64,000 bases of DNA from Massilia sp. ST3. GTDB taxonomy: Bacteria; Pseudomonadota; Gammaproteobacteria; Burkholderiales; Burkholderiaceae_D. Numbering within the stretch: the stretch's first letter is position 1; every line of letters begins with the position of its first letter. The notes under the pieces are model-generated. The model saw nothing but the letters and a program-made list of their open reading frames with translations. It ran no database searches and was not told the DNA's origin. The stretch is from the NCBI RefSeq assembly GCF_018119405.1, contig NZ_JAGPWC010000002.1, positions 79,536-143,535 of the forward strand, read 5' to 3'. The position numbers and the translations under genes are program-made. Shown here piece by piece: positions 19,101 to 26,621 of this stretch.

Positions 19101-19508
19101 ATGGACCAACAGCCGAGTCGCACTGAACAACTGCGGGCGTGGGCAGGCAAGATCAAGCGTGACGCAGTCACCCTTTGGTTCGCTTGCAAGAATCCAAAGA
19201 CGCCCTTTCTGGCAAAGGCACTGTGCGTGCTGGTCGTGGCATATGCCCTCAGTCCGATCGATCTCATTCCCGATTTCGTCCCGGTGCTGGGTTACCTCGA
19301 CGACGTCATCTTGCTGCCGTGTCTGATATGGCTGGCGGTCAGGCTGATTCCGGAGCGCGTGCTGGCGCAGTGCAGAGTCCAGGCCGACGAATGGATAGCA
19401 AAGGAAGGTCACGCACCGAAAGACAAATGGGGCGTCGTTTTCGTCCTGGCTGTCTGGATACTCGTATCCTGGCTGACTTGGCGGTATGCCGTAGCGCCAT
19501 TCTTTTGA
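19101..19508 (+). CDS. YkvA/DUF1232 membrane protein
   Basis: 135 residues. The DUF1232 core is clear: KTPFLAKALCVLVVAYALSPIDLIPDFVPVLGYLDD, read in overlapping parts at about residues 33-68, followed by a hydrophobic helix (ILLPCLIWLAVRLIP) and a C-terminal membrane segment (VVFVLAVWILVSWLTW). Function is unknown in the family. It is convergent with the small monooxygenase gene, three bases apart. Confidence 0.85.
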   Translation: MDQQPSRTEQLRAWAGKIKRDAVTLWFACKNPKTPFLAKALCVLVVAYALSPIDLIPDFVPVLGYLDDVILLPCLIWLAVRLIPERVLAQCRVQADEWIAKEGHAPKDKWGVVFVLAVWILVSWLTWRYAVAPFF

Positions 19509-19511
19509 GGT

Positions 19512-19811
19512 CTAGTACGCGCAGCCGGGAGCCGTGTAGTGCTCGACCGTAGGGAAGGGATCGTAGAAATGGTGCAGCAGCCGCTTCCATTCCTGGTATT
19601 CAAGCGACTGGCGGAAGCCCACGGTATGGTCTTCCAGCGTTTCCCAGTTCACCAGCAGGAGGTAGCGGCTCGGCTTTTCCAGGCAGCGCTGGAGCTGGTG
19701 CGAGACATGGCCCGGCATGCCGGCGATGATGCCTGACGCCTGGCGAAAGGCGGCTTCGAAGGCGCTCTCCTGGCCCGGGCGGACGTCGAGGATGGCGGCT
19801 TCCAGGATCAC
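19512..19811 (-). CDS. antibiotic-biosynthesis-monooxygenase domain protein
   Basis: 99 residues from a GTG at 19811 that overlaps the marR stop (GTGA). It has the ABM pattern: ILEAAILDVRPGQESAFEAAF, then HQLQRCLEKPSRYLLLVNW and a C-terminal FRQSLEYQEWKRLLHHFYDP. The overlap with a MarR regulator suggests a small operon induced by an aromatic or oxidant signal, with this enzyme as its output. The substrate is unknown. Confidence 0.75.
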   Translation of the reverse strand: MILEAAILDVRPGQESAFEAAFRQASGIIAGMPGHVSHQLQRCLEKPSRYLLLVNWETLEDHTVGFRQSLEYQEWKRLLHHFYDPFPTVEHYTAPGCAY

Positions 19812-20290
19812 GGCGCGTCGTCCGCGGCCGCTTCCTGGACCGGCTTGCCGAGCGCCTCGTGCACGCCGCTGCCGACCACCGCGGCCATCATGGCGCGCAT
19901 CTCGTCCGCCTGCAGCTGCCCGAAGTGCTCCTCGAACAGCTGTTGCGCACGTTCCCATGCCGGACGCGCGGCCGTGATGACCTCGCGTCCGCGTCCGCTC
20001 AGCTCGATGACGCGCTCGCGCCGGTCCTGCTCGCTCGGCCGGATCACCACCAGATCCTCGCGCACCAGCGGCTGCAGGTTGCGCGCCAGGGTGGTGCGGT
20101 CCATTACCATGGCCTTCGCCAGCTGGTTGACGTTGGCACTGCCGCGCAGCAGCTTGGCGAGGATCGAGAACTGGGTCACGCGCAGGCCGGTCCCGCTGAG
20201 CACCTGGTCGTAGAACGAGGTCAGGTAGCGCGACGCCTGCCGCAGCGAGGAGCAGTAGCAGGGCGTGTGGGCAAGCTGTTCAATATTCAT
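19808..20290 (-). CDS. MarR-family transcriptional regulator
   Basis: 160 residues from the ATG at 20290. The winged helix is evident: TQFSILAKLLRGSANVNQLAKAM, MDRTTLARNLQPLVREDLV, and the wing IRPSEQDRRERVIELSGRG. The N-terminal CYCSSLRQASRYLTSFYDQVL has a Cys pair (positions 12 and 14) that could sense oxidants, though this is speculation. It is translationally coupled to the downstream small monooxygenase. Confidence 0.88.
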   Translation of the reverse strand: MNIEQLAHTPCYCSSLRQASRYLTSFYDQVLSGTGLRVTQFSILAKLLRGSANVNQLAKAMVMDRTTLARNLQPLVREDLVVIRPSEQDRRERVIELSGRGREVITAARPAWERAQQLFEEHFGQLQADEMRAMMAAVVGSGVHEALGKPVQEAAADDAP

Positions 20291-20396
20291 GGGCGGCAAG
20301 ACGAGGGCAAAAACGCAGTATAGCCTCGTGTTGCCCGCCGCGGACGTTCGCACGGCCGTGCTTCGCGTGCTTCCTTGGAGCGAGCTCGGCCGACCC

Positions 20397-22883
20397 TCAA
20401 TGGGTAGTGCCGGCGCGCCGGTGGCGCAGCGCGTGCTGGCGCATCCAGCCCGGCAACTCGGCGGCCGGCAGCGGCGGCGCCACGTAATAGCCCTGGGCTT
20501 CGTCGCAGCCGCAGGCCAGCAGCGCGTCCCAGATCTCGCGCGTGGCCGTGCCCTCGGCCACCACCGACAGCCCCAGGTCGTGGGCCAGGTCGATGGTGGC
20601 CTTGACGATGGCGCCGGCGCGGCGGTCGCGCAGCATGTTGGTGGTGAAGCCGTGGTCGATCTTGATCACGTCCACCGGCAGCATGGTGAGGTAGTTGAGC
20701 GAGGAATAGCCGGTGCCGAAATCGTCGATGAAGAGGCGGAAGCCCATGCCGCTCAGGGCGTTGAGCTGGGCGATCGAGGCGTCCGGATCGACGATCAGGC
20801 TGCTCTCGGTGATCTCCAGTCCCAGCCAGTCGGGGGCGGCGTCCCACCCGGCCAGCAGCTTGCGCAGGTCGCCGGGCAGTGTGCCGCTGGCCAGGTTGCG
20901 GGCCGAGAGGTTGACCGCGATCGGCAGCGCCAGGCCGTCCTGGCGCCAGGCGTGCGACTGGCGCACCGAGGACTGGAGCATGCAGGTGGTCAGCGCGTGG
21001 ATCAGTTCCGTCGACTCGATCAGCGGCACGAACTCGGCCGGCGGCACCATGCCCAGCTGCGGATGGCGCCAGCGCGCCAGCGCCTCGACCCCGATCACCT
21101 CGCCGCTCGCCATCGCCACCTTGGGCTGGCAGAACAGCTCGATCTGGCCTTCCGCGATGGCGTTGCGGAACTGCCCGAGCAGGACCAGTCGCTGCGGGTC
21201 GTAGGGGTCCTGGGCCGGGTCGTACATCATGGTCTTGCGCGCGCCCTGCCGGGCCAGGTGCACGGCCACGTCGGCCTTGCGCAGCAAATCGGTCGGGTTG
21301 CGCGCATGGCCTGGAGCCAGCGCAATGCCGACGTGGGGGCTGATCTCGTAGCGCACGCCGGCGATCAGGAAGGTCGACTCGAACACGCGCGCGATGGTCT
21401 CGGCCACCGCCCCCGCATGGTAGGCGCGCACCCCGCGCAGCACGGCGATGAACTGGGCGTTGCCGGTGCGCGCCAGGTGCACCTCGTCGCCCAGGTCGGT
21501 GCGCAGGCGGCGCGCCACGTCGCGCAGCAGGTCGTCGCCGTTCAGGTGGCCCAGGGTCAGGTTGATGTCGCGGAAGCGCGCCAGCTCCACGGTCAGCACG
21601 GCGACCGGCCCGTCCAGCCCCTGGCTGGCGCCGAAGGCCTCGTCCAGGTGGCGCCGCATCGCCACCCGGTTCGGCAGGCCGGTGACCTCGTCCTGGAAGG
21701 CCAGGCGCTCGATTTCCTGCTCGGCGCGGGTCAGGTCGGTGACGTCGCGGATGATGCCGACGATGCGCACGGGCTTGCCGTTCTCGTCGCGCACCACGTC
21801 GGCCTGCGAGTGCACGTAACGCATTTCGTGGTCGCCCTGGACGATGCGGTAGCGGTGGTCGTAGCGGGCGCCTGGTGTGTTGAGGGTGTGCTCGCGCGCC
21901 TCCGCCACGCCGGGTACGTCTTCCGGATGGATGCGTCGGAACAGCTGCTCCAGGGTGAAGGGCCGGTCGGCGCCCTCCGGGTCGATGCGGAAGATGCGGT
22001 AGGTCTCAGCCGAGGTGGTTTCGATCAGGCCGGTGCGCAGGTCGGCCGACCAGGTGCCGATATGCGCGATCTCCTGGGCATGCCGCAGGTCGGCTTCGGC
22101 CATGAGTAATTGGTCGCGCAAGCGGCGCTGTTCCGTGATATCGACCGTCGAGCAGGCGAACCAGTCCGGCGACTGCGGGTCGCCGGCGATACGGTGCCCG
22201 GTGGCGCGCAGGACGTGTTCGCTGCCGTCGGGCCAGGTCAGGCGCAAGTCGGTGTCGAAAGCCTCCCCGTCCACGATGCAGCGTTCGATCGCCTGGGCGA
22301 AGCGCGGGCGCTGATCAGGGTGCACCGGGGCCAGCAACTGCTCGATCGAGGGCATCACGCTGTCCGGCTCGAGTCCCAGGTTCTTGTACAGCTGCGCCGA
22401 CCATGTCAGACGCGCGGTGGTCAGGTTCAGGCAGCAGCAGCCCAGACCCGTGACCTCCTGGGAGACGCCGAGCACGTCCTCCAGATGGCTCAGCCGGGCC
22501 CGCGCCTCCTCGGCTTCGGAATGGTCCTGCATGGCGAGCATCACCAGCGGCGGCTCGTCGCAGTTTAGCCGGTAGCACAGCAGGCGGCAGCGAAGGCAGG
22601 GGCCGTGCTTGCCCAGATGCGGGAGCGCCGGCAGCTGCGCCTCGCCCTCGCGTGCCGCGGTGGCGACGGCGGCGCGCACCTTGTCATGATCGGCCGGCTC
22701 GAACAGGCGCAGCAGTTCGGTGTCCGCCCATTCACCGGGGTCGAAGCCATAGGTCGTGCTGGCGCAGGCATTCGCACCAAGGATGCGCAAGCTGGCGCTG
22801 TCGCAGACCACCAGCGGCGCAGGCGCGCGCTGGAAGGCGATGCGGCACCAGTCGCTGTCGATGGCGTGGAATCCGGCTTCCAT
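20397..22883 (-). CDS. PAS-GGDEF-EAL protein, probable c-di-GMP phosphodiesterase
   Basis: 828 residues from the ATG at 22883. Three PAS/PAC repeats (roughly 10-130, 140-260, 270-400) lead into a GGDEF-like domain and a C-terminal EAL domain. The cyclase motif is degraded to GNAQF within ARTGNAQFIAVL, so synthesis is unlikely. The EAL domain keeps VIGVEALARWRHP, NLSARN, LEITESSL, FIDDFGTGYSSLNYL, VIKIDHGF, VVAEG and EAQGYYVAPPLP, so hydrolysis of c-di-GMP is expected. No membrane segment is seen; the PAS domains make it a soluble sensor of an unknown ligand. Confidence 0.88.
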   Translation of the reverse strand: MEAGFHAIDSDWCRIAFQRAPAPLVVCDSASLRILGANACASTTYGFDPGEWADTELLRLFEPADHDKVRAAVATAAREGEAQLPALPHLGKHGPCLRCRLLCYRLNCDEPPLVMLAMQDHSEAEEARARLSHLEDVLGVSQEVTGLGCCCLNLTTARLTWSAQLYKNLGLEPDSVMPSIEQLLAPVHPDQRPRFAQAIERCIVDGEAFDTDLRLTWPDGSEHVLRATGHRIAGDPQSPDWFACSTVDITEQRRLRDQLLMAEADLRHAQEIAHIGTWSADLRTGLIETTSAETYRIFRIDPEGADRPFTLEQLFRRIHPEDVPGVAEAREHTLNTPGARYDHRYRIVQGDHEMRYVHSQADVVRDENGKPVRIVGIIRDVTDLTRAEQEIERLAFQDEVTGLPNRVAMRRHLDEAFGASQGLDGPVAVLTVELARFRDINLTLGHLNGDDLLRDVARRLRTDLGDEVHLARTGNAQFIAVLRGVRAYHAGAVAETIARVFESTFLIAGVRYEISPHVGIALAPGHARNPTDLLRKADVAVHLARQGARKTMMYDPAQDPYDPQRLVLLGQFRNAIAEGQIELFCQPKVAMASGEVIGVEALARWRHPQLGMVPPAEFVPLIESTELIHALTTCMLQSSVRQSHAWRQDGLALPIAVNLSARNLASGTLPGDLRKLLAGWDAAPDWLGLEITESSLIVDPDASIAQLNALSGMGFRLFIDDFGTGYSSLNYLTMLPVDVIKIDHGFTTNMLRDRRAGAIVKATIDLAHDLGLSVVAEGTATREIWDALLACGCDEAQGYYVAPPLPAAELPGWMRQHALRHRRAGTTH

Positions 22884-23087
22884 GGCGGACCTCCGATATG
22901 CGGGGCGGGTAGGGAATTGTTGAACTGATAAGAACAATATGATCCCTCCGCGCCTCCGCGTCCAGTCATTTTGCGTAAATTCGAGCTCGGCCAGCCATAA
23001 ATCGTATATGCACGGCGCACGCATGCATGGCCGGCGGCGCGCCAGGCCCGACCTGTTCTGTCCTTGCCCCGCATGACGGGGACTGGC

Positions 23088-23110
23088 ATGATTCAAACCA
23101 TTTGAATCAT
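23088..23110. promoter_or_regulatory. palindromic operator before LysR gene
   Basis: ATGATTCAAA-CCA-TTTGAATCAT is a perfect 10-bp inverted repeat with a 3-base centre. It ends 13 bases before the GTG start at 23124 and contains a T-N11-A LysR box. A second copy of its core lies after the gene at 24078. Confidence 0.7.
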
Positions 23111-23123
23111 TGAGCCGAACATC

Positions 23124-24086
23124 GTGACGACCAGCGCCCGCGACGCCCTGACGCCAGCCTCCCTGGCCATGCTCGACGCCATCGCCGAGCATGGCAGCTT
23201 CGCCGCCGCGGCACGCGCGCTCGGCATGGTGCCTTCGGCGCTGACCTACCGCGTGCGGGTGATCGAGGAAGCCCTGGATGTGCTGCTGTTCGACCGCAGC
23301 TCGCGGCGCGCGCGCCTGACCGCGGCGGGCCAGGAGCTGCTGCGCGAAGGCGCGCGCCTGCTGGACGAGGTGGACGCCATCGCCAACCGGGTCAAGCGCG
23401 TGGCCACCGGCTGGGAATCGCACTTCACCATCGCGGTCGACAGCGTGATCGACCGCGCCACCGTGATGGACCTGTGCGCCGCCTTTTTCGAACTGGGCGC
23501 GCCGACCCGCCTCAAGCTGCGCGACGAGACCTTGTCCGGCACCCTGGACGCGGTGCTGAGCGGACAGGCCGACCTGGCCCTGGGCGTGGCCCTCGACACC
23601 CGCAACCGGGTGGGCCTGCAGCGCGAGACCATGGGCACGATGGAATTCGTGTTCGCGGTCAGCCCGGCGCATCCTTTGGCCGCCCTGCCCGAACCCCTGG
23701 GCGAGGATTCGGTGCGCGCCCACCGCGCCGTGGTGCTGGCCGACTCCAGCGGCCGCGGGGGAGGCCTGAGCGTGGGCCTGCTGGCCGGCCAGGAGGTGTT
23801 CACCGTGACCGAGTTGCGCGCCAAGATCGACGCCCAGTTACGCGGGCTGGGCGTGGGCTACCTGCCGCTGCCGGCCGCGCGCCCCCACCTCGAGAGCGGG
23901 GCGCTGGTGGCCAGGCGCCTGGACCGGCCGGAGCACAGGCTCGGCTTCTCCTGCGTCTGGCGCAGCGACAAGTCGGCGCGCGGCAAGGCGCTGCAGTGGT
24001 GGCTGGACCAGGTGCGCAGCCCCGTGACGCGCGCCGCGCTGCTGGGAGAGCACCCGACGCCGGGGCGCAAACGTGCGTTCAAATAA
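23124..24086 (+). CDS. LysR-family transcriptional regulator
   Basis: 320 residues from a GTG at 23124. The N-terminal winged helix reads LAMLDAIAEHGSFAAAARALGMVPSALTYRVRVIEEAL in pieces, followed by LFDRSSRRARLTAAGQELL. The C-terminal half is a LysR effector domain (LSGTLDAVLSGQADLALGVAL; LRGLGVGYLPLPAARPHLESG). The type resembles regulators near YceI or pirin-like genes, and yceI follows directly. Two copies of TTCAAA-N3-TTTGAA flank the gene, which suggests control both of itself and of yceI. The inducer is unknown. Confidence 0.88.
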   Translation: MTTSARDALTPASLAMLDAIAEHGSFAAAARALGMVPSALTYRVRVIEEALDVLLFDRSSRRARLTAAGQELLREGARLLDEVDAIANRVKRVATGWESHFTIAVDSVIDRATVMDLCAAFFELGAPTRLKLRDETLSGTLDAVLSGQADLALGVALDTRNRVGLQRETMGTMEFVFAVSPAHPLAALPEPLGEDSVRAHRAVVLADSSGRGGGLSVGLLAGQEVFTVTELRAKIDAQLRGLGVGYLPLPAARPHLESGALVARRLDRPEHRLGFSCVWRSDKSARGKALQWWLDQVRSPVTRAALLGEHPTPGRKRAFK

Positions 24087-24092
24087 TTTGAA
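24078..24092. promoter_or_regulatory. second TTCAAA-N3-TTTGAA palindrome, at LysR stop codon
   Basis: TTCAAATAATTTGAA is a perfect 6-bp inverted repeat whose centre TAA is the LysR stop codon. It shares the core of the upstream operator and lies 120 bases before the YceI gene, where it could act as the LysR site for that gene. Confidence 0.6.
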
Positions 24093-24211
24093 TGCTGCGT
24101 CCGCATTCCTTGTGCGATCGGCAAGCCGCGGCGGCGCATAATCGGGGTTTCCAGCGCCGGCGGACATGTTGCTGCCGCCCGACGCGACCATACAAAGAAA
24201 CGGAGCCCTGA

Positions 24212-24778
24212 ATGAAGAAACTGTTTGCCCTCCTGCTCGCCGCCGGCGTCTCGCTGAGCGCCGCCGCCGCCCCGGAAACCTATGTGATCGACGGCAGCCA
24301 CACCTATCCGCGCTTCGAGTACAGCCACTTCGGCTACTCGAACCAGGTGAGCCGCTTCGACAAGACCAGCGGCAAGATCGTGCTGGACCGCGCCGCGAAG
24401 AGCGGCTCGGTCGACGTGGTGATCGACGCCACCAGCGTCGACAGCGGCTTCCCGGTGTTCAACGGCCACCTGCAGGGCGAGGACTTCTTCGACACCAAGA
24501 AATACCCGACCATCACCTTCAGCTCGAACAAGCTGAATTTCGAGGGCAACAAGCTGGCCTCGGTCGACGGCAAGCTGACCATCAAGGGCGTGAGCAAGCC
24601 GGTGCGCCTGGACGTGACTTCCTTCCACTGCATGCCGCACCCGATGCTCAAGAAGGACGCCTGCGGCGCCAACGCGGTCACCAGGATCAAGCGCAGCGAA
24701 TTCAACAACGGCAAGTACGCGCCCTACGTCAGCGACGACGTGACCCTCACCATCGCGGTGGAAGCGGTCAAGGAATAA
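24212..24778 (+). CDS. YceI-family periplasmic lipid-binding protein
   Basis: 188 residues with a signal peptide ending near SLSAAAA. The YceI lipocalin-like barrel is clear: YVIDGSHTYPRFEYSHFGYS at the start, SGSVDVVIDATSVDSGFPVFNGHLQGEDFFD in parts, and LTIKGVSKPVRLDV. These proteins bind isoprenoids or other hydrophobic molecules in the periplasm. Its coding end overlaps the convergent MAPEG gene by 11 bases. Likely regulated by the LysR gene just upstream. Confidence 0.92.
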   Translation: MKKLFALLLAAGVSLSAAAAPETYVIDGSHTYPRFEYSHFGYSNQVSRFDKTSGKIVLDRAAKSGSVDVVIDATSVDSGFPVFNGHLQGEDFFDTKKYPTITFSSNKLNFEGNKLASVDGKLTIKGVSKPVRLDVTSFHCMPHPMLKKDACGANAVTRIKRSEFNNGKYAPYVSDDVTLTIAVEAVKE

Positions 24779-25163
24779 GGATCGCCGCCAGCACCATCCC
24801 GAGCCCGGCCACGGACACGCTCCACACCAGGGTGCGCAGCGCCGGCACCCCGGCCGCGTACAGCGGCACGTAGACGATCCGCCCGAGCAGGTAGAGCCAG
24901 CAGCCCCACCAGGTGAGTTCGCCCAGGCGCCCCGCCACGTGGGCGACCAGCACGGCGGCAGCGAACAGCGGCAGGGTCTCGAACAGGTTGCTCTGGGCGC
25001 GCTGCAGGCGCGCCGTTACCGGGCGCGGCGGCGGCGCCTCGCCGTCGCGCGCACCCACGTTATAGGCTGGGCCCGTCTCCTGTGTGCGCAGCAGGGCCGG
25101 CAGCAGGATCTGGATGATGGCCAGCACCAGGGTCCAGCCCAGGATCGTCAGTTCGGTATTCAT
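24768..25163 (-). CDS. MAPEG-family integral membrane protein
   Basis: 131 residues from the ATG at 25163, preceded by GGGAG at good spacing. Four hydrophobic helices are seen, and the family segment RLQRAQSNLFETLPLFAAAV (about 56-75) carries the conserved R/N/E glutathione-binding region. MAPEG proteins conjugate or bind glutathione or eicosanoids; bacterial members are of unknown function. The gene overlaps the end of yceI tail-to-tail. Confidence 0.85.
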   Translation of the reverse strand: MNTELTILGWTLVLAIIQILLPALLRTQETGPAYNVGARDGEAPPPRPVTARLQRAQSNLFETLPLFAAAVLVAHVAGRLGELTWWGCWLYLLGRIVYVPLYAAGVPALRTLVWSVSVAGLGMVLAAILIP

Positions 25164-25274
25164 CGTCACTCCCTTCGCTCGTCGGCATCAGGCCTGCGGC
25201 TTGCCATTACGGCAAGCTGTAGCGCGATCATACTCTTCCACGCGCATGGCAGGCCCACGCTTTCGGGAGAGACC

Positions 25275-26492
25275 TTACTTTTCCAGCCCCAGCAGGTCGG
25301 CGCGCGGGCGCCCCCATTCCGGCACCGGAGATGGACAGGGCTGGCTGGCCAGCTGCGCATACGGGAGCGTGGAAAAATTCGGCTGGTCCGGCGCACCGAA
25401 GCGCAGGTCGGTGGCGCTGCCGTCCGCCAGCGACGGGGCGCGCGCGAAACGGGTCCAGGCGTCGAAGTGGCAGTTGGTTCGCCGCAGCGCGCGCAGGGCG
25501 GCCAGGCTGCCCGTTTCCTCACGCTTCCAGGCCAGCGCCGCTTCGCGCGCACCCGGCTGGCCGCCGAAGCGCAGCGGGCACCGCGCCACTGGATTGAGCG
25601 CCGGCGCCAGGCTCAGCACGCCCACGCGCAAGGTATAGCTGCCGGCAGCTGCGTCCTCGGTAACGGCGGCAAAGGCCCAGCACAGCGGATTCGAAGGAAA
25701 GGCCGACAGCGGCAGGTCGAGCACGCGGCCGCCCGGCTCGCGCTCGGCCAGCGCGGCCCTGACCTGTTCGCGCGCCCGGTGCGCGCCCGCGGCCTGCACG
25801 CCGACGAAGGCGACGCAGGCCAGCACCCCGGCCAGCAGGGCGGCGGCCCCGCCGCGCCGCGCGGCCAGCATGACCGCGGCAGCGACGCCGGCCAGCAGCA
25901 CCAGCGAGCCCCACTGCAGGAAGCCCAACCAGGCGAAGGCGAGGAACGCCGCGCCGAGCAGAGCCAGCACCGGCCAGCGCCGCCCGCGCGCCGCCACCAT
26001 GGCCATCCCGACGCCGAAGGCGGCCCAGAACACCGGTTCGATGATGAAGACCAGGTCGCCGTACACCCAGCGCGGATCGAAGGGGTGGAAGGGATGGATA
26101 CCGTAGACGTTGAGGCCGTCGAAGCCCAGGTGCAGCAGGACGCCCAGCACGCCGGCAGCCAGCAGGCCGCGGCGCGCCGTGCGGCTCTCCTGCGCCAGGC
26201 GCCGCACGCCGGGCCACAGCAGCCATACCAGGGCCAGCAGCAGCGCCACTTGGGGCAGCCCGTAGAGCAGGGTGTGGGTATGGCCGCGGTGGTGCATCAG
26301 GTAGCCTAGCGGCGGCGCCAGCAGTGGCGTGAGCACCAGGTCCAGGTCGGGGAAATTGCTAGCCAGCAGGCCGGTGACGAGCAGGGCGCGGCGGCGCGTA
26401 CGGCCGCGCCCGGGGTCGGGTTCGGCCGGCAGCGCGCGCTCGACCAGTTCGCCGAGCGCGAGTCCGACCAGGGAGTGGGTCAGGTTATCCAT
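25275..26492 (-). CDS. membrane-bound metal-dependent hydrolase (YdjM/DUF457 type)
   Basis: 405 residues from the ATG at 26492. The N-terminus has the family pattern: MDNLTHSLVGLALGELVER, NFPDLDLVLTPL, HHRGHTHTLLYG and GVLLHLGFDGLNVYG, with the histidines and aspartates of a predicted metal site among several membrane helices. The C-terminal third (after about residue 270) is soluble and variable. The biochemical activity is unknown, and the hydrolase name is a family convention. It is divergent from vgrG. Confidence 0.82.
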   Translation of the reverse strand: MDNLTHSLVGLALGELVERALPAEPDPGRGRTRRRALLVTGLLASNFPDLDLVLTPLLAPPLGYLMHHRGHTHTLLYGLPQVALLLALVWLLWPGVRRLAQESRTARRGLLAAGVLGVLLHLGFDGLNVYGIHPFHPFDPRWVYGDLVFIIEPVFWAAFGVGMAMVAARGRRWPVLALLGAAFLAFAWLGFLQWGSLVLLAGVAAAVMLAARRGGAAALLAGVLACVAFVGVQAAGAHRAREQVRAALAEREPGGRVLDLPLSAFPSNPLCWAFAAVTEDAAAGSYTLRVGVLSLAPALNPVARCPLRFGGQPGAREAALAWKREETGSLAALRALRRTNCHFDAWTRFARAPSLADGSATDLRFGAPDQPNFSTLPYAQLASQPCPSPVPEWGRPRADLLGLEK

Positions 26493-26621
26493 TGTGGGTG
26501 AGTGATCGCTGGGGCGTCCGCCTGGGTCTTGCGTAATGTTTGCAATGATAAACATCAACGTGCGGAAGTGTCTCAAATGGCATGTTTCTAGTTCAAGTAT
26601 TTCCTCAGGATGAGAACTCTC

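Noticed and set aside
20265..22109. Long plus-strand open frame of 614 codons
   Set aside because: It is antisense to the PAS-GGDEF-EAL gene, has His/Gln/Arg-rich composition typical of GC-rich shadow frames, and contains no domain.
26545..26558. ATGATAAACATCAA as an FNR box between the hydrolase gene and vgrG
   Set aside because: It has one mismatch and overlaps a different short inverted repeat; neither neighbour is an expected target, so I did not call it.
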